A DNA stretch of 64,000 nucleotides from Opisthocomus hoazin (GCF_030867145.1 NC_134419.1:74147403-74211402); one strand, 5' to 3'; shown: positions 10,966 to 25,900, numbered from the stretch's first letter. Notes: generated by a model from the sequence alone, not told the origin. Numbers and translations: made by a program.

Positions 10966-13900
10966 GTGAGACCCCGCCGCGCCCGTTGCCTCTGAGGGGA
11001 GGGGCGGGCCGGGACCCTCCAGCCCGGGGGTTGCCCTCGCCCAGGGTGAGGGGGGGGACGGCTGGCGATGGCCGGGCGGAGGGCGGCTGAGGGGAAGGGG
11101 CGGTGGCGGAGCTGCCCGCCGAGGCGGAGGGCGAAGCCCGGCTGCCGGGGCGGGGGGTCACGCGTGGCCCCGCCGGCATCGCCCCGGCTGCGGGGCTGTC
11201 TGATCCGGCGCGGTGCGTTGGTTTCTCCGCGGGATGAAGCCGGGCTTGCCCCTGCCGGCTCCCCGGGCGTAACCTGGGTGGTTTCGGAGGTGGAAACGCG
11301 TGTGGTCACCCGGACCGCGGCACCCCCGGAGAGGAGCGGGCCGTCTCGGGCCGGGGTCAGCCCTGCGTGAGGGATGCTCGCCGGTGGACGGTGACCGCGC
11401 CTTGGAGCAAGCGCCTTCCGTGGCTTGGAACCAGATGATCTGTAAGGTCGCTTCCGACTCTTACCATTCTATGGTTCTAACAAGTGTCTGCGCTTGTAAA
11501 GGGCTCTGAAATGTCTTCTGGTGACTTGAGGTAGCGTAAGTGACCGTTGCAGAGAGGGGCTGTGTGTGTTAGCCTCAGGACACAGGCCATGGGAACAGAC
11601 ATGGTAGACGGTGAGTTGTGTTTAACGGAAGTTTTGGAGCAGTGGTAATTCGAATATGCAGTCTGGGAGGTCAGTCAGTAAAGGCGTCTATAAAATGAAA
11701 TACCATCCTTGGAAATGAGCTTGCTTTGAGGAATACATGTAGGTTAGATGTAAAGGACCATAACGTACCTGCTTGTAAGTTAAAAAATACTCTGCTCAGC
11801 TGGGTGTTTCACCAAGTGAGGGGCAGACTGCAGAGATGCTACTTGCAGCTTTCCAGAGTGGGGATCCATGTTAAAAAGCCACTTAAGTGTGCATATGAAC
11901 TAGGATGGCTATCTGAGTACAGTTCCTGAGCTTTTTTTTTTTAAAAGGCTGGAAAAATGTTATGCGTAAACATCAAATACCATTGTTATCTGTGTTTATC
12001 CAAAGAACTGGTTTTTGTACTGGGCTTTCTTATATTTTCCTACTTCAGTCATGTCTCGTCAGTGCAATTTGGTTGCATCTCTTAGATAAAATTGCAGCCT
12101 ATCTCAAATTAATGTGACTTGCTCTTGTACAGCAGCTTCACTTATGGTTGAAAGTCCAGTAATACTTTGATTTATAAATCAACTTATGAAATACTTGATG
12201 TTAAGCTGGCAACCAATACTGCTAGTCAATGAAATGCGTGTTTTCATGGGGAGGGGAGCCCCTCAGTTTTAGATTTGCAGTAGTTATAATCATCTGCACA
12301 GGCATAAAAGCTTACCTGACACAGAATAATAAAAACACAAAGTAGTGAACTGTAGTTCTGGAGGTTGGTGTTTGAAATCTTTAATTTTAAAAGCATCAAT
12401 CACTTGTTTTCTTGCAACCATTGCTGTGATTCTTTTTTCTTTTTCTTTTTTTTTTTTTCTTTCCTTCCTTGAAGTCTGTTACTTCATGAAGGCTTTGCCA
12501 GTGCCCGGCCATTTGTCTGCCTGCCGTTCAGCCACATTTTGTCCTTAGCCTACCTTTAAATTTTCAGCCAGTATACATGTGATCCCTATTGTGTGTGACC
12601 TACAGATTAATGAAAGGTAATGCGATATTGGAGTCTCTTAGTCTGCCTGAAACTCTTGATTGAGTCATGCTTTCCCATTTCAATGTGTTTGTAGTTTTGT
12701 TTTTCCAACCCTGCCTGTGGATCGTCTCATTGAAAGTGGGCTGTAGGGCTGTGAAACCTCAGCATGTTGAAAATAAGCCCAAGAAAGAAATGATTCACTT
12801 GCAAGAAGTATTTTTTTGATCAATAGATCTTGCTTGTATTCAGAGAAAGCTGGATATCCTCAAGTTCACAATTTGATTACATTTGACCTTTTATAAACAA
12901 GGCTGCTGACCGGAAATGAGCAAATGGATTACTGTCTGATGAGTCACTGCCATGGTAAAAAACACAAAGTCTTAACCTGTGTTTGTTGACATATTTAATA
13001 GTCTGTCAAAAGGCTGTAATCTAACTATGTGTCTTTACTTGTTTTTTGGAGGCATTGGTTTTGTTCTGTCCCACAGAGGCTGCTCCGAATTAATCTTTAT
13101 ACATTCATGGACTGAAATAGATAATACTGGCAAACCTTGCCAACCATTGCTTTGTGTGATGGGTCTGAATCTGAAGAGCTGGTGCGTTTTATAATACTCT
13201 CCTCCCTCAACTATGAAGGCATGTTCAGATTTTTGTTAATCTTGAAAGCTGTATTTCTGACCTCTTTGAATCATGGAGAGAACAACTTGAATTAAAAAAG
13301 GCAGAAAAACTCGGTAAATATTTGCTGTAAGCAAAGACTGAGGTTGGCCCTAGTCTGAAGGATGTCTGCCTATGTTTATAAGATGTTTCTGGTGTTTTTT
13401 TTCTCTGAAGTGAAAGCACTAATGAGTCACCTGCATGAAATCCATGAATCACTTTGGCATCATAGATTTTGTTGGGAATTTAGCTCTCAACAGTGTACTT
13501 TTTTCAGTGTAGTGAAAATGTGTTGTTCAGCCATGCTTTAAATACCTTGCATTAGGTCTTGATCGGGATTTCACTGTTGTTTTACTCTATTTACGATCTG
13601 CTTGGCTGCTCCTGATTGGTAGTTCTACACAGATTACAAACATTGTTTTATTGCTGTTGTTGGTATAAATCATGTATTTATATATACGTGTATACACATG
13701 CAGAAAAGAGCAACAGTACTGAAGACACTGAATTTTTCTCACCATTTTCTTATCAGCAGAAAAAGGAATGAGACTATTTTGTGGGGTGAAACTTATATTA
13801 TCATTGTGTTGGCCTTGGTAACACTCCGGGCATTAATGCCAGACTAAACAAGATTGGCAATAGTTATTACTGAAACTATTACTAGTAGTAATGCTGGTTC

Positions 13901-16900
13901 TTACCACCCTGGGAAAAAAAACCTACAAGGTGTTTTGAGTGATACACAGATTGGAATTATTGTAACACAACTTCTGGGGACTTCATGCTCAATGACTCCA
14001 TCACCTCTGTTTATAAGTGTAAAGTGGTGTTAAGATATATTTTACCTCTGGAGCTTTAACTAGAGACAAATGAGCATTTGTTTGTTTTAAACACTTTAGG
14101 AAGTTAATGTTACAGTACTGATTTTCATCTGTTGAAAGTGGTTGTGAATCAGCAACTGACGCAGTGCCTCTTAAATATTTGTCCTTTAACAAGGGACATG
14201 TTACCAAACAGTATTTTCAGAGTATCAGGGGACAGATTTCAGGTTAGATGTCTTAGCCTGATGGTGTGAAATCTTCTCTGAATCGCAAATCATAAGGCCA
14301 TCTCATATTCTAGGTATGTGTGCTTGCTCACTCCCCAGAGACATTACAGGAGTCATGTAGAAATCGCTTGTCAAAATCCCTGAGCTGTTCTTCATGGTTG
14401 TAGACTGGGAGAGGAATAGTTCCGTTGTTTGAAGTCTAATGCCTGTAAATGCTGAAGTGAAGGCCTTGATCTAATGAAACATGTAAGGAGCAATGCCACT
14501 GATACCAACAGTTTTATTAGTAGGTTGAAGGCTACAGAATATTCCTAGGCACAGCTCTGAGGAAATGGTGGCCCGAGTGTTAACTCATGCTACTGAATTA
14601 AGTATTTCATACAAAACTGACTTCCTGCATTTCAGTAGTATGTCTTGGAAACTGCCTATCTATTCTGCAAAATGAATTCCAGAGGAGGTAGTTGTAGCTT
14701 TAGATAAAATTCTCTCCATATTTGAAATTACTTCATAAGGAACCTCAGGCTGGTTTTTGACATTTTTTTTTAGCTGCAGTTGTTGCTGAACTGTTTCTCA
14801 CCCTTGCCTGCTCATTCTGTTCCCTCTTCTCTGTACCTTTTCTTAGTTGTCAGCACAACATACTTGTGGCGTATGTGACAAACCAGATGTCAGAACTGAA
14901 TTAGCTGCAACCCAGCAAGAATGTATGCTTAAAAAATCTTGAGCAGTTAGTTCCCTGTTGCTGCTTGCTACTCCTCACAAAAGAGAACAGAGAGGACTAG
15001 GGGAGAGGGGTGAGCTGCTGTATGTCCTTTGTCTGAGTGAATATTACATGCATTAATCAATTCTGTAGCTTCTGACTGTGAGGTGACATCTTCAGATGTA
15101 TTTACCAGAGAGAAATTATTTTCTGCTTTCATTAAATAAGATCTTTGTAATTCTATCCATGATTCTTTTTACAGAGCATAGTAAACCTACAAATGAGACT
15201 TAAATGGGTTGATAGTATGCTACATCCTAACCTGGTGAGAATTAGATAAATCTTGAGTGAGATGTTTCTTGTTAGGTTTCCTGTTGAGTCTTAGTAGCAG
15301 ATGACAAGATGAATATAACAAGGGTGCTTCTGTCTCTTTTCCACTTTTACTTATATGAAGAGATCTGGAAATGCCTAACTTGTTCTAGCTCAGGTGCATG
15401 GGTGTCTTGGTATTCTTGCCCACACTGAAATGAATTTAGGTTTTAAATAAATAAATACATGAAAAACTACAAATCGACTAAATACTGCCCTCAAACTGTG
15501 AGGCTTCGTAGATGGTGGTTTAAAATCTTCTTTTAGAAGCAAATTCTTCAGTGCAATATCAAACTGGTCTCAAATACAGCCTCATTAAATATTGAATGTG
15601 TGTTTCAGAAACTCATTCTTTTAGGCTTGTGTGTTGAGAGTCAGGGCCAGAGTTTGTCAGAGTGCACTTTTTTCCTCGGTGTCTCAAGGATGAAGACTAC
15701 TGGCCAAAGCTGCTTTTTGTCAGTGTTTAAAGGTTTCAGGATTCATGTTCATTGTTATAGAGAACATGAATTGTTAATATACATAGAGGTTTTTAGAGAA
15801 TGAGATACAAATTAGGTAACTCAAAATTTGATTGTCCTTAAGTGTTAAACTTGCTATAAACTTGTGATTTTTAAAAAGTGGTTCTATCCATTGAATGCTC
15901 TGGATTTATTACAAAATGCATATAGTTATTTTAACTGAGAGATTCGCATGCACAACTAAGTCTGTATTTGTTGAAAAACTACTATCCTGGTATGGTAATC
16001 TAACTTGATCTAGGATGGTTTAACTCTTCTCTTTTTTTAAACAAACAACAACAAAAATTTTCCAGTTTATTTTCAGCTGTAATTTAGCCATATCACTTAC
16101 TCTTGCAAGAATCATTTGCAAAAATCTTAACCAGTAAATAACACTTGTTGCAAGATAGAATATGAGAACAGAGTCCACTGGGGAGGAGTGTGCCTGTGGG
16201 TGTGCGCAGGTGTTTCTTCTCCCTCTGTCTGTTTAAACCTTTTGTGAAGTGCTCTAGTTCCTGTCTGTGGAGTTAACACTTCTAGCTGATGGTCATCAGT
16301 TCTATCAGCTGATCATGTTCTAATTATATCCTTATTTGTTAAGATCATTGCATTTTGCATGCCTTCACAGGAAACGAAGTAATAGGAACCGAGTATCAAG
16401 AAGAGAAGGAATTGTTGGACAGACTTCTAGAGAAGGAGTTTGGAAATAGTAGAAAAAACATAATTTTTTTTTTTATGGGAGCTCTGCTTTAGTAAACAGA
16501 AATATTAATATCAGTGACTAGTTGTATATTCTTGTTTCAAACATCTCTTAATTCCTCCCCCAAAAATAACTGGGAGAGGATTTTTTTTTTTTCCTGAAAA
16601 GCCAAACTGAAGTGAATGGAATTCCACTTGAACACTTAGGTTTTCCTTTTAAGGAAGAAATCTTACTTGAATAGAAGCCCTGAAACAGTGTTCGTTGTGT
16701 CTTTGGAAAACTGAAAACAAGGCACTTGGACATACTTTGAGCTTGAAAGCTTATGCTCTATTTTGAGTAATATAGTACGTCTTTATCTGTGATATAATGT
16801 TAGGAATAGTAGGCAAGATCATACTGAGATGCTGAAGTAGATTGTGTAAGATGCCAGCATTATGCAAAACAGAATTTAGAGCCAAATTTGAAAGTGTGTG

Positions 16901-19900
16901 ACCTTGCCCAAGAGGTAGTTGCAAAATGTAAATGGCAAATGTTCTGGTCTGTCGTTAATTGTTAACTTGCAGTTTGCTTTATCCTTGTCTGCTGCTCAGT
17001 TTAGGAAAACCAGCAACTTTCCCACATATGGCTGATGCTTAAGTTTTTCCTAACACTGACATGTCTTCTGGTAATGATTAAATGATATATTGCTTGTTGT
17101 CACTTGACAACATGGCCAATTTCTCCCGAACAGTTTAAAAAAAAACAAAAGAGTGTGTGTATGATGTGAAGTTTTTTACTTTCTGTTCCTGAAACACGTG
17201 CCAAATTTTTGAGTACAACTCCTTTATTTAGTGTTTGAAATGGTTGTTCCTAATCCATAATTATTTTTCTGCTGTGAGTTTGATTAGTTGGGCAGCCAGA
17301 GAGGAAAGTTAATTATGGAGTGGAAGAAAAGGTAACAGTGAGGGGAAAACCTTACCTTGCTTAGACTTAGCTCACCACAGCTATACCAGGATTTCTCTCA
17401 TGGGTCTTAAGAAGCATTAACATAAGTCAGTTCAGTAATAAATAAACCACTATTTTTCATAATTGTGAAATCCTTCTGCTCAATTAATGTTTATATTTTA
17501 ATCTTCTGAGGATGGGATAGCTTTCTTGCATTCTCTTTTGAGTATAGCTGTAACTGTTGAGCAAACTTTTCAAAACAGCATGTCTTCAGAATGAGTGAAC
17601 GTAGTGTTTAAACTGTCAGTTTTGCGAGTAGGTTTGAATAAAATCTGTCTCCTGCCTTTCTGTTAATTCCGCTCTTACAAAGTAAATGGGATAAAAAATA
17701 AAATGCAGACAACCTACTGCTTTCCTAGCTTTAAGGATATACCCACAAAGAACTTGGGCTTCATTGAAATACCAGTGAAACTGGGAGTGTATGTTGGTCT
17801 GTAATAATATTAATTACTACACTGTTGTTAGTTTTGGAAGGATAAAATATATTATTTGCTCACCTGTATCACTTCAGAGAAAGTATGTGTTTACTAGCAG
17901 AGTTCAGCAGTGTAGCAGAAGAATAAAAGGAAATTCTAAAGTAAAATAAAAAACCCAAACCCCACAGGCTTCAGTGGCTTAGTGCCTATTCGCATTTCAA
18001 GAGAGTCACTGCTGGTCACTTATCTGAGTGATATTTACAGGTGTGTGGAGGGGGCGAGGAGGTGATTCCAGTTTCAAGCGGCTGAAACGCATCTAACAGG
18101 TTGTTGCATACATTTAGTCACCTACAGCAGTGGTCTCTAAAGTGGGGTGCACGCATCTCGGAGGTGCACAGGACAATCTGTTGGGAAGAAAAGATTTTGT
18201 ACCATTTAATTTTTGTACCATTAATACAATAACTTAAAGACTATTTTTATATCATCCATTTAAAACTTCTATTTTTGTGTATGTTTTAGAATATATGTAA
18301 TATTAGTAGAGTAGAAGATGTGTGTAACTTATAAGTAAATATACATGTATTTGGGCTGCATGCTGAAACATTGTTTACTGATGTGGTGTATGGTAAAAAA
18401 GTTTGGGGACCACTGATCTACAGGGCCAAATTCTGTTTGGAGGGAAGATGTTTGGCCTGGTAACAGCAGTTTGTTACCGCTTCTAGAACAGGAATTCCTT
18501 GTGCAATTACTTGTAATACTGGATACTCTCCAGACAACTGAACATTTTCCGTAGGTTTTTAAGTTTCCTGAGCAATGCCTGATGACTCGGGGGATTTTAT
18601 AACTGCAACAGAGTACAAAGAAGTGTTCTCTATCAAAATGAGTGGCAAGGATTATTTTTTGTTAAATCCAGAACACAGCAGCTACTGGGAGGAAAATTAA
18701 CTCTATCCCAACTCTATCTATAGTTCTCCATCTATAGATGGAGCTCTGTCTATTACTGGAGGATAAGTAGGCTTTCTAGCAAGGCTGTAAGATGTAGTAG
18801 CAATGAGAAGGCTAACTGGGATTTTTTTAAATCCTCCAAGTGTAGCCTAGCTGTAGGCTTCTGAAGGGAGGGGGAGTAGATTGGAAGTAGTGGTGATTTC
18901 ATTACTCAAAGCAAAGCATTTCAATTCTGTGTAATTGAGGGCTCTCAAGACTATAACACAGACAGCGCAAGCTGTATAAATCATACAATGCTTTGGGTTG
19001 GAAGGGAACTTTAGAGGTCATCTAGCCCAACCCCCCTGCAGTGAGCAGGGACATCTTCAACTGGATCAGGTTGCTCAGAGCCCTGTCCAACCTGGCCTTG
19101 AATATTTCCATGGATGGGGCCTCCACTACCTCTCTGGGCAACCCGTTCCAGTGTATTGCCACCCTTATGGTGAAAAATTTCTTGCTTATATCCAGTCTAA
19201 ATCTACCCTCCCTTAGTTTAAAGCCATTACCCCTTGTCCTATTGCAACAAGCCCTGCTGAAAGGATTTTCCCCATCTTTCCCGTAGGTCCCCTCTAAGTA
19301 CTGGAAGGCTGCTATAAGGTCTCCCCACAGCCTTCCCTTCTTTAGGCTGAGCAAATTAATTATAAATTAAAGACAATTAAAACAAATGATTAGCTGAAGG
19401 GATAACTTGTTTAAAGTTCGGGGGAGAATAGGCAAGTAAATTAATACTTTGACAATTAAGAGCTTGTACTTGTAATATGAAATGTCTTAATACTCTTCCA
19501 CCTTTCTGCAATTGTAGTATCTTAAATACAAGTTTAGAGATCTGTGCTGAAAGGAGAACTTAATTAGCCTAAGTTTGTTTGCATAAATAGTATTTTATTT
19601 CCTACAAGAGAAAGAAGTTCAGATTTATACTCTCAAATCTTCCCAGTTAATTTGTAATCTCTTAATCCTAGGTAATATTGCAGAACACTATTCAAGGATG
19701 AACTGGAACTTGGAAGCAGACTTTCTTTGAAAAACTGCAAGAAGTCATAAGGGTCTAATAGTGCTAATAATAACGTATTGTAGTTGTCTTTGATCTAAAG
19801 CAGACACGTTTAAAAAAATGAATCTCAAATGTATTTAAAAACAGTATTGAAGTTTTTTCCTGAAAGTTACCACTTCAGGTGTCAAAAGTTACATTAGCAG

Positions 19901-22900
19901 AGCTGAAAGATTTACTTTGGCTGTTTAGTGAGTTACTCAGCTCTTACTTTTTATAGATAAATGGCTGTTGTTTGTGTTGAATGGTGGAAATGACTGAGAA
20001 TTGCTACTCTGTCAGGCTATGGAAAGAATTTTTGAGAAATAGCATGCATTTATGTCTGTTTATACACTTAAATATAAACTGAGCTTGAAATTCAGTGACG
20101 TTTTGTATGTTTTTCTGCTGAGTACATTGACAGGAAACACTTTCTAGCGGAGGTCCAGTCCTAAAAGCCAGCGAAGTTTGAGGAAGATAAAAGGAGAATG
20201 CTCCCTGAACTACAACGAGATTGGAAGATAAACAGTTATAGCTGTTTATGGTTTGAACCAGGCAGGAGCTCCATAGTAAGGGCTGTGTTAAGTGATTACC
20301 AATGAAATCTTTTTTTTTTCTCTCTGCCTTCTCCTCAAAGGAAGCGGCTAGCCTGCTTCCTTAAACTCTTCAGACTTGTGTAGAGTCATTCAGTAAGTGG
20401 CTTAGCCCAAAGTAGTGGTTTGTTTTCTTATCAGAATTTGTGCCTGACCTTGGATCAACTCTGCTGACAGTAGACTGGAGAAAGAGCTAGAAAGCAGTTT
20501 TGGTTTTTGATGCTCTTCCAATTTGCTTTTGTATTGCCTTTTTCAGGGTTACATTTGTGTAAACACAAAGAATTAAAGAAACTTTATCTGGTATTGCGTA
20601 GCCCTGTATCACTGCTGGTAAGCTCTGAGGGATGGTGGTGGAAGTAATCACACCAAAGCTATTTTTGTTCTGAATTTGTGATGGAAATTGTATTGTGCTG
20701 CAACTACAATGCTGATACAATCACTGTAAATGGTAAATACATGGTCAGTGAGTGTTAGTCTCTGACAGGAATCTGCAAAAAGAGGCAACGCTTATTTCAG
20801 TAGCTTGAATTAAGTTACTGGGATGAGGGAAAGAATGAGCAACTTTGAACTTGGGATGGAAACTTGGTAAGCAAGTACGCACCTCGGAGTATTAAGGCCT
20901 ATCAAATTCTGACAAGTGTCTTAAAAACATATTGAGGACACCAGAGAACTCCCTGGGTCAGGTAAGCTCTTCCATGGGGCTCAGATCCCTACTCGTAGTG
21001 ACTTCTGTACACAGCTTCCTACTTTCTGCTTTGAAGGGTGATTACTATTTTGAAAGTGCTTGTTATCCAGCACAATACTGTAAGAAGTCTGTTTCAACAA
21101 CATTATGTTGCAGTTTCAGGTTGAGAAGTCTTTATTCCTGGCTATCGGAGTTTCAAGAGATCACTAGACAACTAGCATGACATCTATAGGAAGAGAAGTT
21201 TGTGTGAGGAAACGAGTAACTGCATTGATAAAATGTATTTCATGTTGTATCTCAAAACATTCAGTCTGTTTTGGGTGTAGAGGAATATCCAATGTTTCAT
21301 TTGGTAGAGCCTTGTGGTAGTTAATTCTTATAGATAAGGCAATTTAATTAAAAATCAAACTTACCATGTGTTGTTTCAACCGTCAGAAATGTGGCCTCAT
21401 GTCTGTTCTATCTGTTGTCTGAAAACTTTTAACTCAGGATTTTCAGTTTAGTTTTGTACGGTTACTTTCCCTCTTGGCTTTAAAAAGGTGTAGATACATT
21501 CTGCAGCATACATCACTGTCTACCTACTTATGCTGCCTCTTAAATTCTGCTGCAATTTACAGTTAAAGAATAGTCTCCTATAGGCTTGCAGTTAACTTTC
21601 TTGGATCTCTGTATATTTAAAATTAGTACATAAGCAAAGATTAAGTAGTTGTAACTCTCATAGATACAAGAAGGTGGCTGACGGTAGCTGCTCCCAGAAT
21701 TGCCAGACAGACTGAATGACTGCAAGTGAACAGTCTTGAATAATTTTACAATATTAGACAAAAGTTGGAGGAGACAGCTTCTTCCAAAACCGAGCAAATA
21801 AGACTGCACTCAACACTGAAGACTATGTTCTTTGGGGATGGGTGGAGGAATGATAGTTAAACCTTTTAATTTGGTTCATCCACCTTGCTTTTCCAGGGTA
21901 TACTCTTCAAGAGCAAGAGGTTCGTATCAGTGTTTTACTGTAGTGGTATGTATTCAGCACGACTGGGTGTTGGCTCTGAGTTGAGATACGGCTGTCATTC
22001 AGGAAACTGAGCTATAGCTAGTAACAAAGTTCTAATCAGGAAGGTCAGAAACAGATGTGTTTTATTTACTTAAAACAACTTGCTTGCTTCTGGCCTGTCA
22101 CACATAATCCTATAGAAAGTTCTCTGCAAATAGTGTAAAGGAAAAAAAAAATCTTGTGATACTGCTGCCAAAGTCAGTGTGATTCCACTATTAGTTTTGG
22201 TTTTTTTTCACAGCCTACAGGCATTTCTTCTGTGAGACTTCTTCGTGTCTTGATTTTCTTGGGTGCTGAAAAAATGTTGATCTGCTCAGTTGTCACTAAT
22301 ATGTGTCCTTTTTTTTTTCCTATGCCCTGCCTTCCACATGGAAAATTTTCTTGAAATAGTCAGCCTTCACTATTAGCAGCTTGGTAGTCATGCTTATCTC
22401 AAAAGCCAGTGCTGCCCAGCTGGTGGATCCATACTTGCTGTCTTTAAACTCTTAAAGTGTAATGTGCATTTAACTCCAAATGCGTTCTCTTTTTTTTTTT
22501 TTTTCCAAAGGTCATCTATAATTTAAGTGAGCATAGGAGTCAGATTTTGGAGCTGGTTCTCATTGTGCCTCTGTACTAGGGAGAAATATTCCTGTAGAAG
22601 TCGTGGACATTGTGTATGATTATGTCTAAGGCTACATGTGTGAGTAACCCACAAAACTAGTAGAACAGCTCCATAAGATCCACTTGTCCTACGGTCCCTG
22701 ATACCAGTTTCTTTATGTCCTTTTGCAGGCAAGTCTAAACTGTTATTTCCTTATATCTGTAATTAAAATTGTTTTCTCTCTTTTTTTTTTTTTTTTTTTT
22801 GTTAATCTCTTGTAAGCTACTGGGAGAAATGCTCACTGAATGTCTGGAGCTTTCCTACTAATATCTCTTGTCATAGCAGGAAATCAGTGGTTTAAAAAGA

Positions 22901-25900
22901 CTGAGATGGTATTCTATATTACTAGGTTTGTAGTGGCTCTGGTAAACATTCAGTGGTTTGGTTCTTTAAATTCCTCCTGTGCCTAGCTTTTTTTGGCTGC
23001 TTGATGTATCTGTCTGGTTTTTAGCTCTCACAATGGAATATGAATGCGGAAGTCAATTGCAAAGATAGCAAAAAGTAGGTGAAGTCTGAGACAATATAGC
23101 CCTAGATAATTCCCAGGGCTGAAGACAAGACTGGAATTCTGTGGGTGAACTAGGAAAGAAGGTGGAAGATTCGGGAGTGAGGAAGGCTGCCTGTGTTCCC
23201 CTTTCCCATGAGTTTGGTAGTGCACATTTTCCACTCATCATACAGATGCTCTTGCATGTCGTTTGGACTGAAACTCTGAGCTCAGCCTGTCCTAGAACTT
23301 GTTTTATATGAGCACAAGTCTTTGGCATAGAGATATGAGATGAGTTTAGGTACTTTAGCAATGTTTGAGGGTAAATAAAACTGTCCACACTGTCATAGCC
23401 ACTGTTGCTTATTTCCTGGTGCTCATCTGTCTATATTAGTTCCCTTACGTTTATTTCTGGCATGATTTATGCTAGGTTCTGTACAGACTAAGTAACTGTC
23501 TGTAGCACTCTCCCAGAGGAACAAGAAGAACCAGGAGTTTCTCTGCAGATACAGTCAGTTAAGTGATACTGCCTGGTTACACACATTAGTTGTAGCTCTG
23601 TACTGCCTCCTGCAAACATGGCTTTAAATTCTGCTACCATGTGCTCTTGGTTCTTGCTTGTGTGCGTAAAAGCATGTGTGACATATCCTATTTAAATGAG
23701 TAAAATGTAGATCTGCCCTGACTTCAACTATTTCTATTGTATCTCATGCAAATGCCTGTATTTAATGATGAAATTAGCAGAGTCCAATTTACTATTAAAT
23801 GTTGTGCTGAAAGCTAGGAATAAGTGCACATTCTTGGAATAGCAAAGTCTCGATTACAAATGTTTCAAGGAGGATACAGTGTTTGAAAAGAAGTACGTAA
23901 GAAGCATCAGACTGATTATCAGTTGCCACCTGCAGATCTCAGACTTCCAAGAAGAAACTAAGGTCTTGTAAAAAAAAAAAAAAAAAGTATGTAAGTGGGT
24001 GATTTATACTCTTCTATGTCTGAAGATATTGTGTGAGTTTGTTCCTTCACATGTTCATCTGCTTACACTGGGAGCTAAGGTATTTAGTTTGTCTGAATGT
24101 TGAAACTAGAGAAACTCTTTGACCTTGGAAGAATTGAGTTTTTGGTAGATAATAACAAGCTTCTTGTCCTTCTTGGTATAGAGAAACAGCCTCTTCTAAT
24201 TTGCCTTTGCAAGTTTGTTCTCTCTTACATAGATATTAATTGCTCTTGAGGATTTGTTTTCACTTAGAAGATCTGACTTACGAAATTTAGTCTTTGCCAC
24301 AGCTTTGAGCTCTAGAACAGTTACTAAACCGCTATTAGAAACTCTTACAGAGCGTGAACAATGCACGTCTGTGATCACAGGATGCCCTTCATCTTTATAC
24401 TGTCTTACCAACTTGCATCAAGTGATGGCTTGAATGCATGTTGAGAGGAGTACCTGTCACAGATCAGAAAGTTTATAGTGTTGCCTTCCTGCTTTCTCTT
24501 CTACTTCCTTTGTGATTCACTGGAATTTCTTAACAGGAGAACTAGAAACCTAAACCCTAACTTTGGGTACTTTGATATTCCATGTAGTTGTTGAGAGTGT
24601 TTTAACAGAAGAGGAAGTGTGTGTGTGCATGTATATAGAAATAGGATATGAAACTAATAGTAAGTGGATGGATATGGGAGACAGCTGGGGCTGAAAGTTA
24701 ACATCTGCTAGGTTTTTGAAGCTACATCATTAACTTAATGACCTGTACTCAATTTCACTATAGCCATGTGAAATTTCAGTTAAGTTACAAATTCCGATGG
24801 ATATTAGAAGAATTAAGCCTCTGTTAAACTGAATTACTGTAGCCCAAAACAATTATGTATTTTTTTAAATATCTGGAGTAGGGCTTTAGATTGGAAACTT
24901 AGTAATTTGGTTGTAGCTACTTGGTAACAAGCGAAAAATGAACAGCATGTGTCTCTTACCCTTGTTGCAGGAATCCTGGTGTATTTTCTACCCTTTAAGG
25001 TGGGGAAAGTGGAGAGAATCACCACTACTGCATTAATTGTCTTGTTGAGTTTACTTAAAAACAGGAGCTTTGTTCTTTTTTGCAGCCACTGATCTTCTTT
25101 TGGCTTGGAATCCCATTTGTTTGGGCCTGGTAGAGGGAGTCATTGGCAAAGTTCAGCTTCATACAGGTATGTGGTTGTCTGGGTTTTGTGTGTGTTCCCT
25201 CCCCCACCCCCCCATGCACATCGTTTTATAGTTAGTGATACTCCAAATAGTACTGTGTAGCTCAAATGGACTCATGTAGTGCTCTTTGCAACATAGGAGT
25301 ACTTCCCAACTGTGTGAACTTGTCAAAGTGATTATATTATAGCTGTGGATGCAAATTCTCTCTACTTCCCAGTGTATGTATTTTGGTTTGTTGTTGTCTT
25401 GTAAAAATGGAGAACTGCATTCATGAAGAGTAGGAATTTGTGTTCAAAGTTCTATCTGAATCTCCATGTGAGATGCATAAAATTATTTCACGTTTTTGAA
25501 TAATCCTTTGTTGTGGTTTAGCCCCAGCTGGCAACTAAGTACCACCCAGCTGCTCACTTGCTCCCCCCAGGAGGATGGGGAGAGAATGGGAAGAGTAAAA
25601 ATGAGAATTCATGGGCTGAGATAAAGACAGTTTAATAGGTAAAGCAAAAGCCATGCAAGGAAAGCAAAACAAGGGATTCATTCACTACTTCCTATTGGTG
25701 GGCAGGTGTTCAGCCAGCTCCAGGAAAGCAGGGCTTTGTCATGTGTGATGGTTACTTGGGAAGACAAATGCCGTAACTCCAAACATCCCCTCCTTTCTTC
25801 TTCCTCCAGCTTTGTATGCTGGGCATGATGTCATATAGAGTGGGACATCCCTTGGGTCTTTTGGGGTCAGCAGTCCTAGCTGTGCCCCCTCCCTGCTTCT

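Larger units (their letters stand above)
9810..11420. promoter_or_regulatory. CpG island spanning the INPP5F promoter and first exon
   Basis: GC content and CpG density rise sharply from about 9.8 kb, peak at 10.14-11.39 kb, then fall back to AT-rich intron. The ATG of INPP5F lies inside. Long overlapping open frames in all six frames here are a by-product of high GC, not genes. Edges are estimated by eye. Confidence 0.85.
10966..25085 (+). other. INPP5F: INPP5F intron 1 (14.1 kb)
   Basis: The largest intron, starting GTGAG within the CpG island. It holds a short CR1 tail (11.4 kb), an hAT-like MITE (18.1 kb), an LTR scrap (18.67 kb), a CR1 3' end (18.98 kb) and several T- or A-runs (12.43, 22.49, 22.78, 23.97 kb). 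No nested gene or retrocopy was recognised. Outside these elements the stretches show nothing I can name. Confidence 0.85.

Noticed and set aside
10072-11370. Several long overlapping open frames on both strands (for example 10072-10626 plus, 10623-11309 minus)
   Set aside because: They lie in the CpG island where stops are rare by composition, have Ala/Pro/Arg/Gly-rich translations and no recognisable domain.
10966-25085. A nested retrogene or alternative imprinted first exon in intron 1, as reported for mouse Inpp5f variants
   Set aside because: No second CpG island, no retrocopy and no long open frame seen; birds are also not known to imprint.
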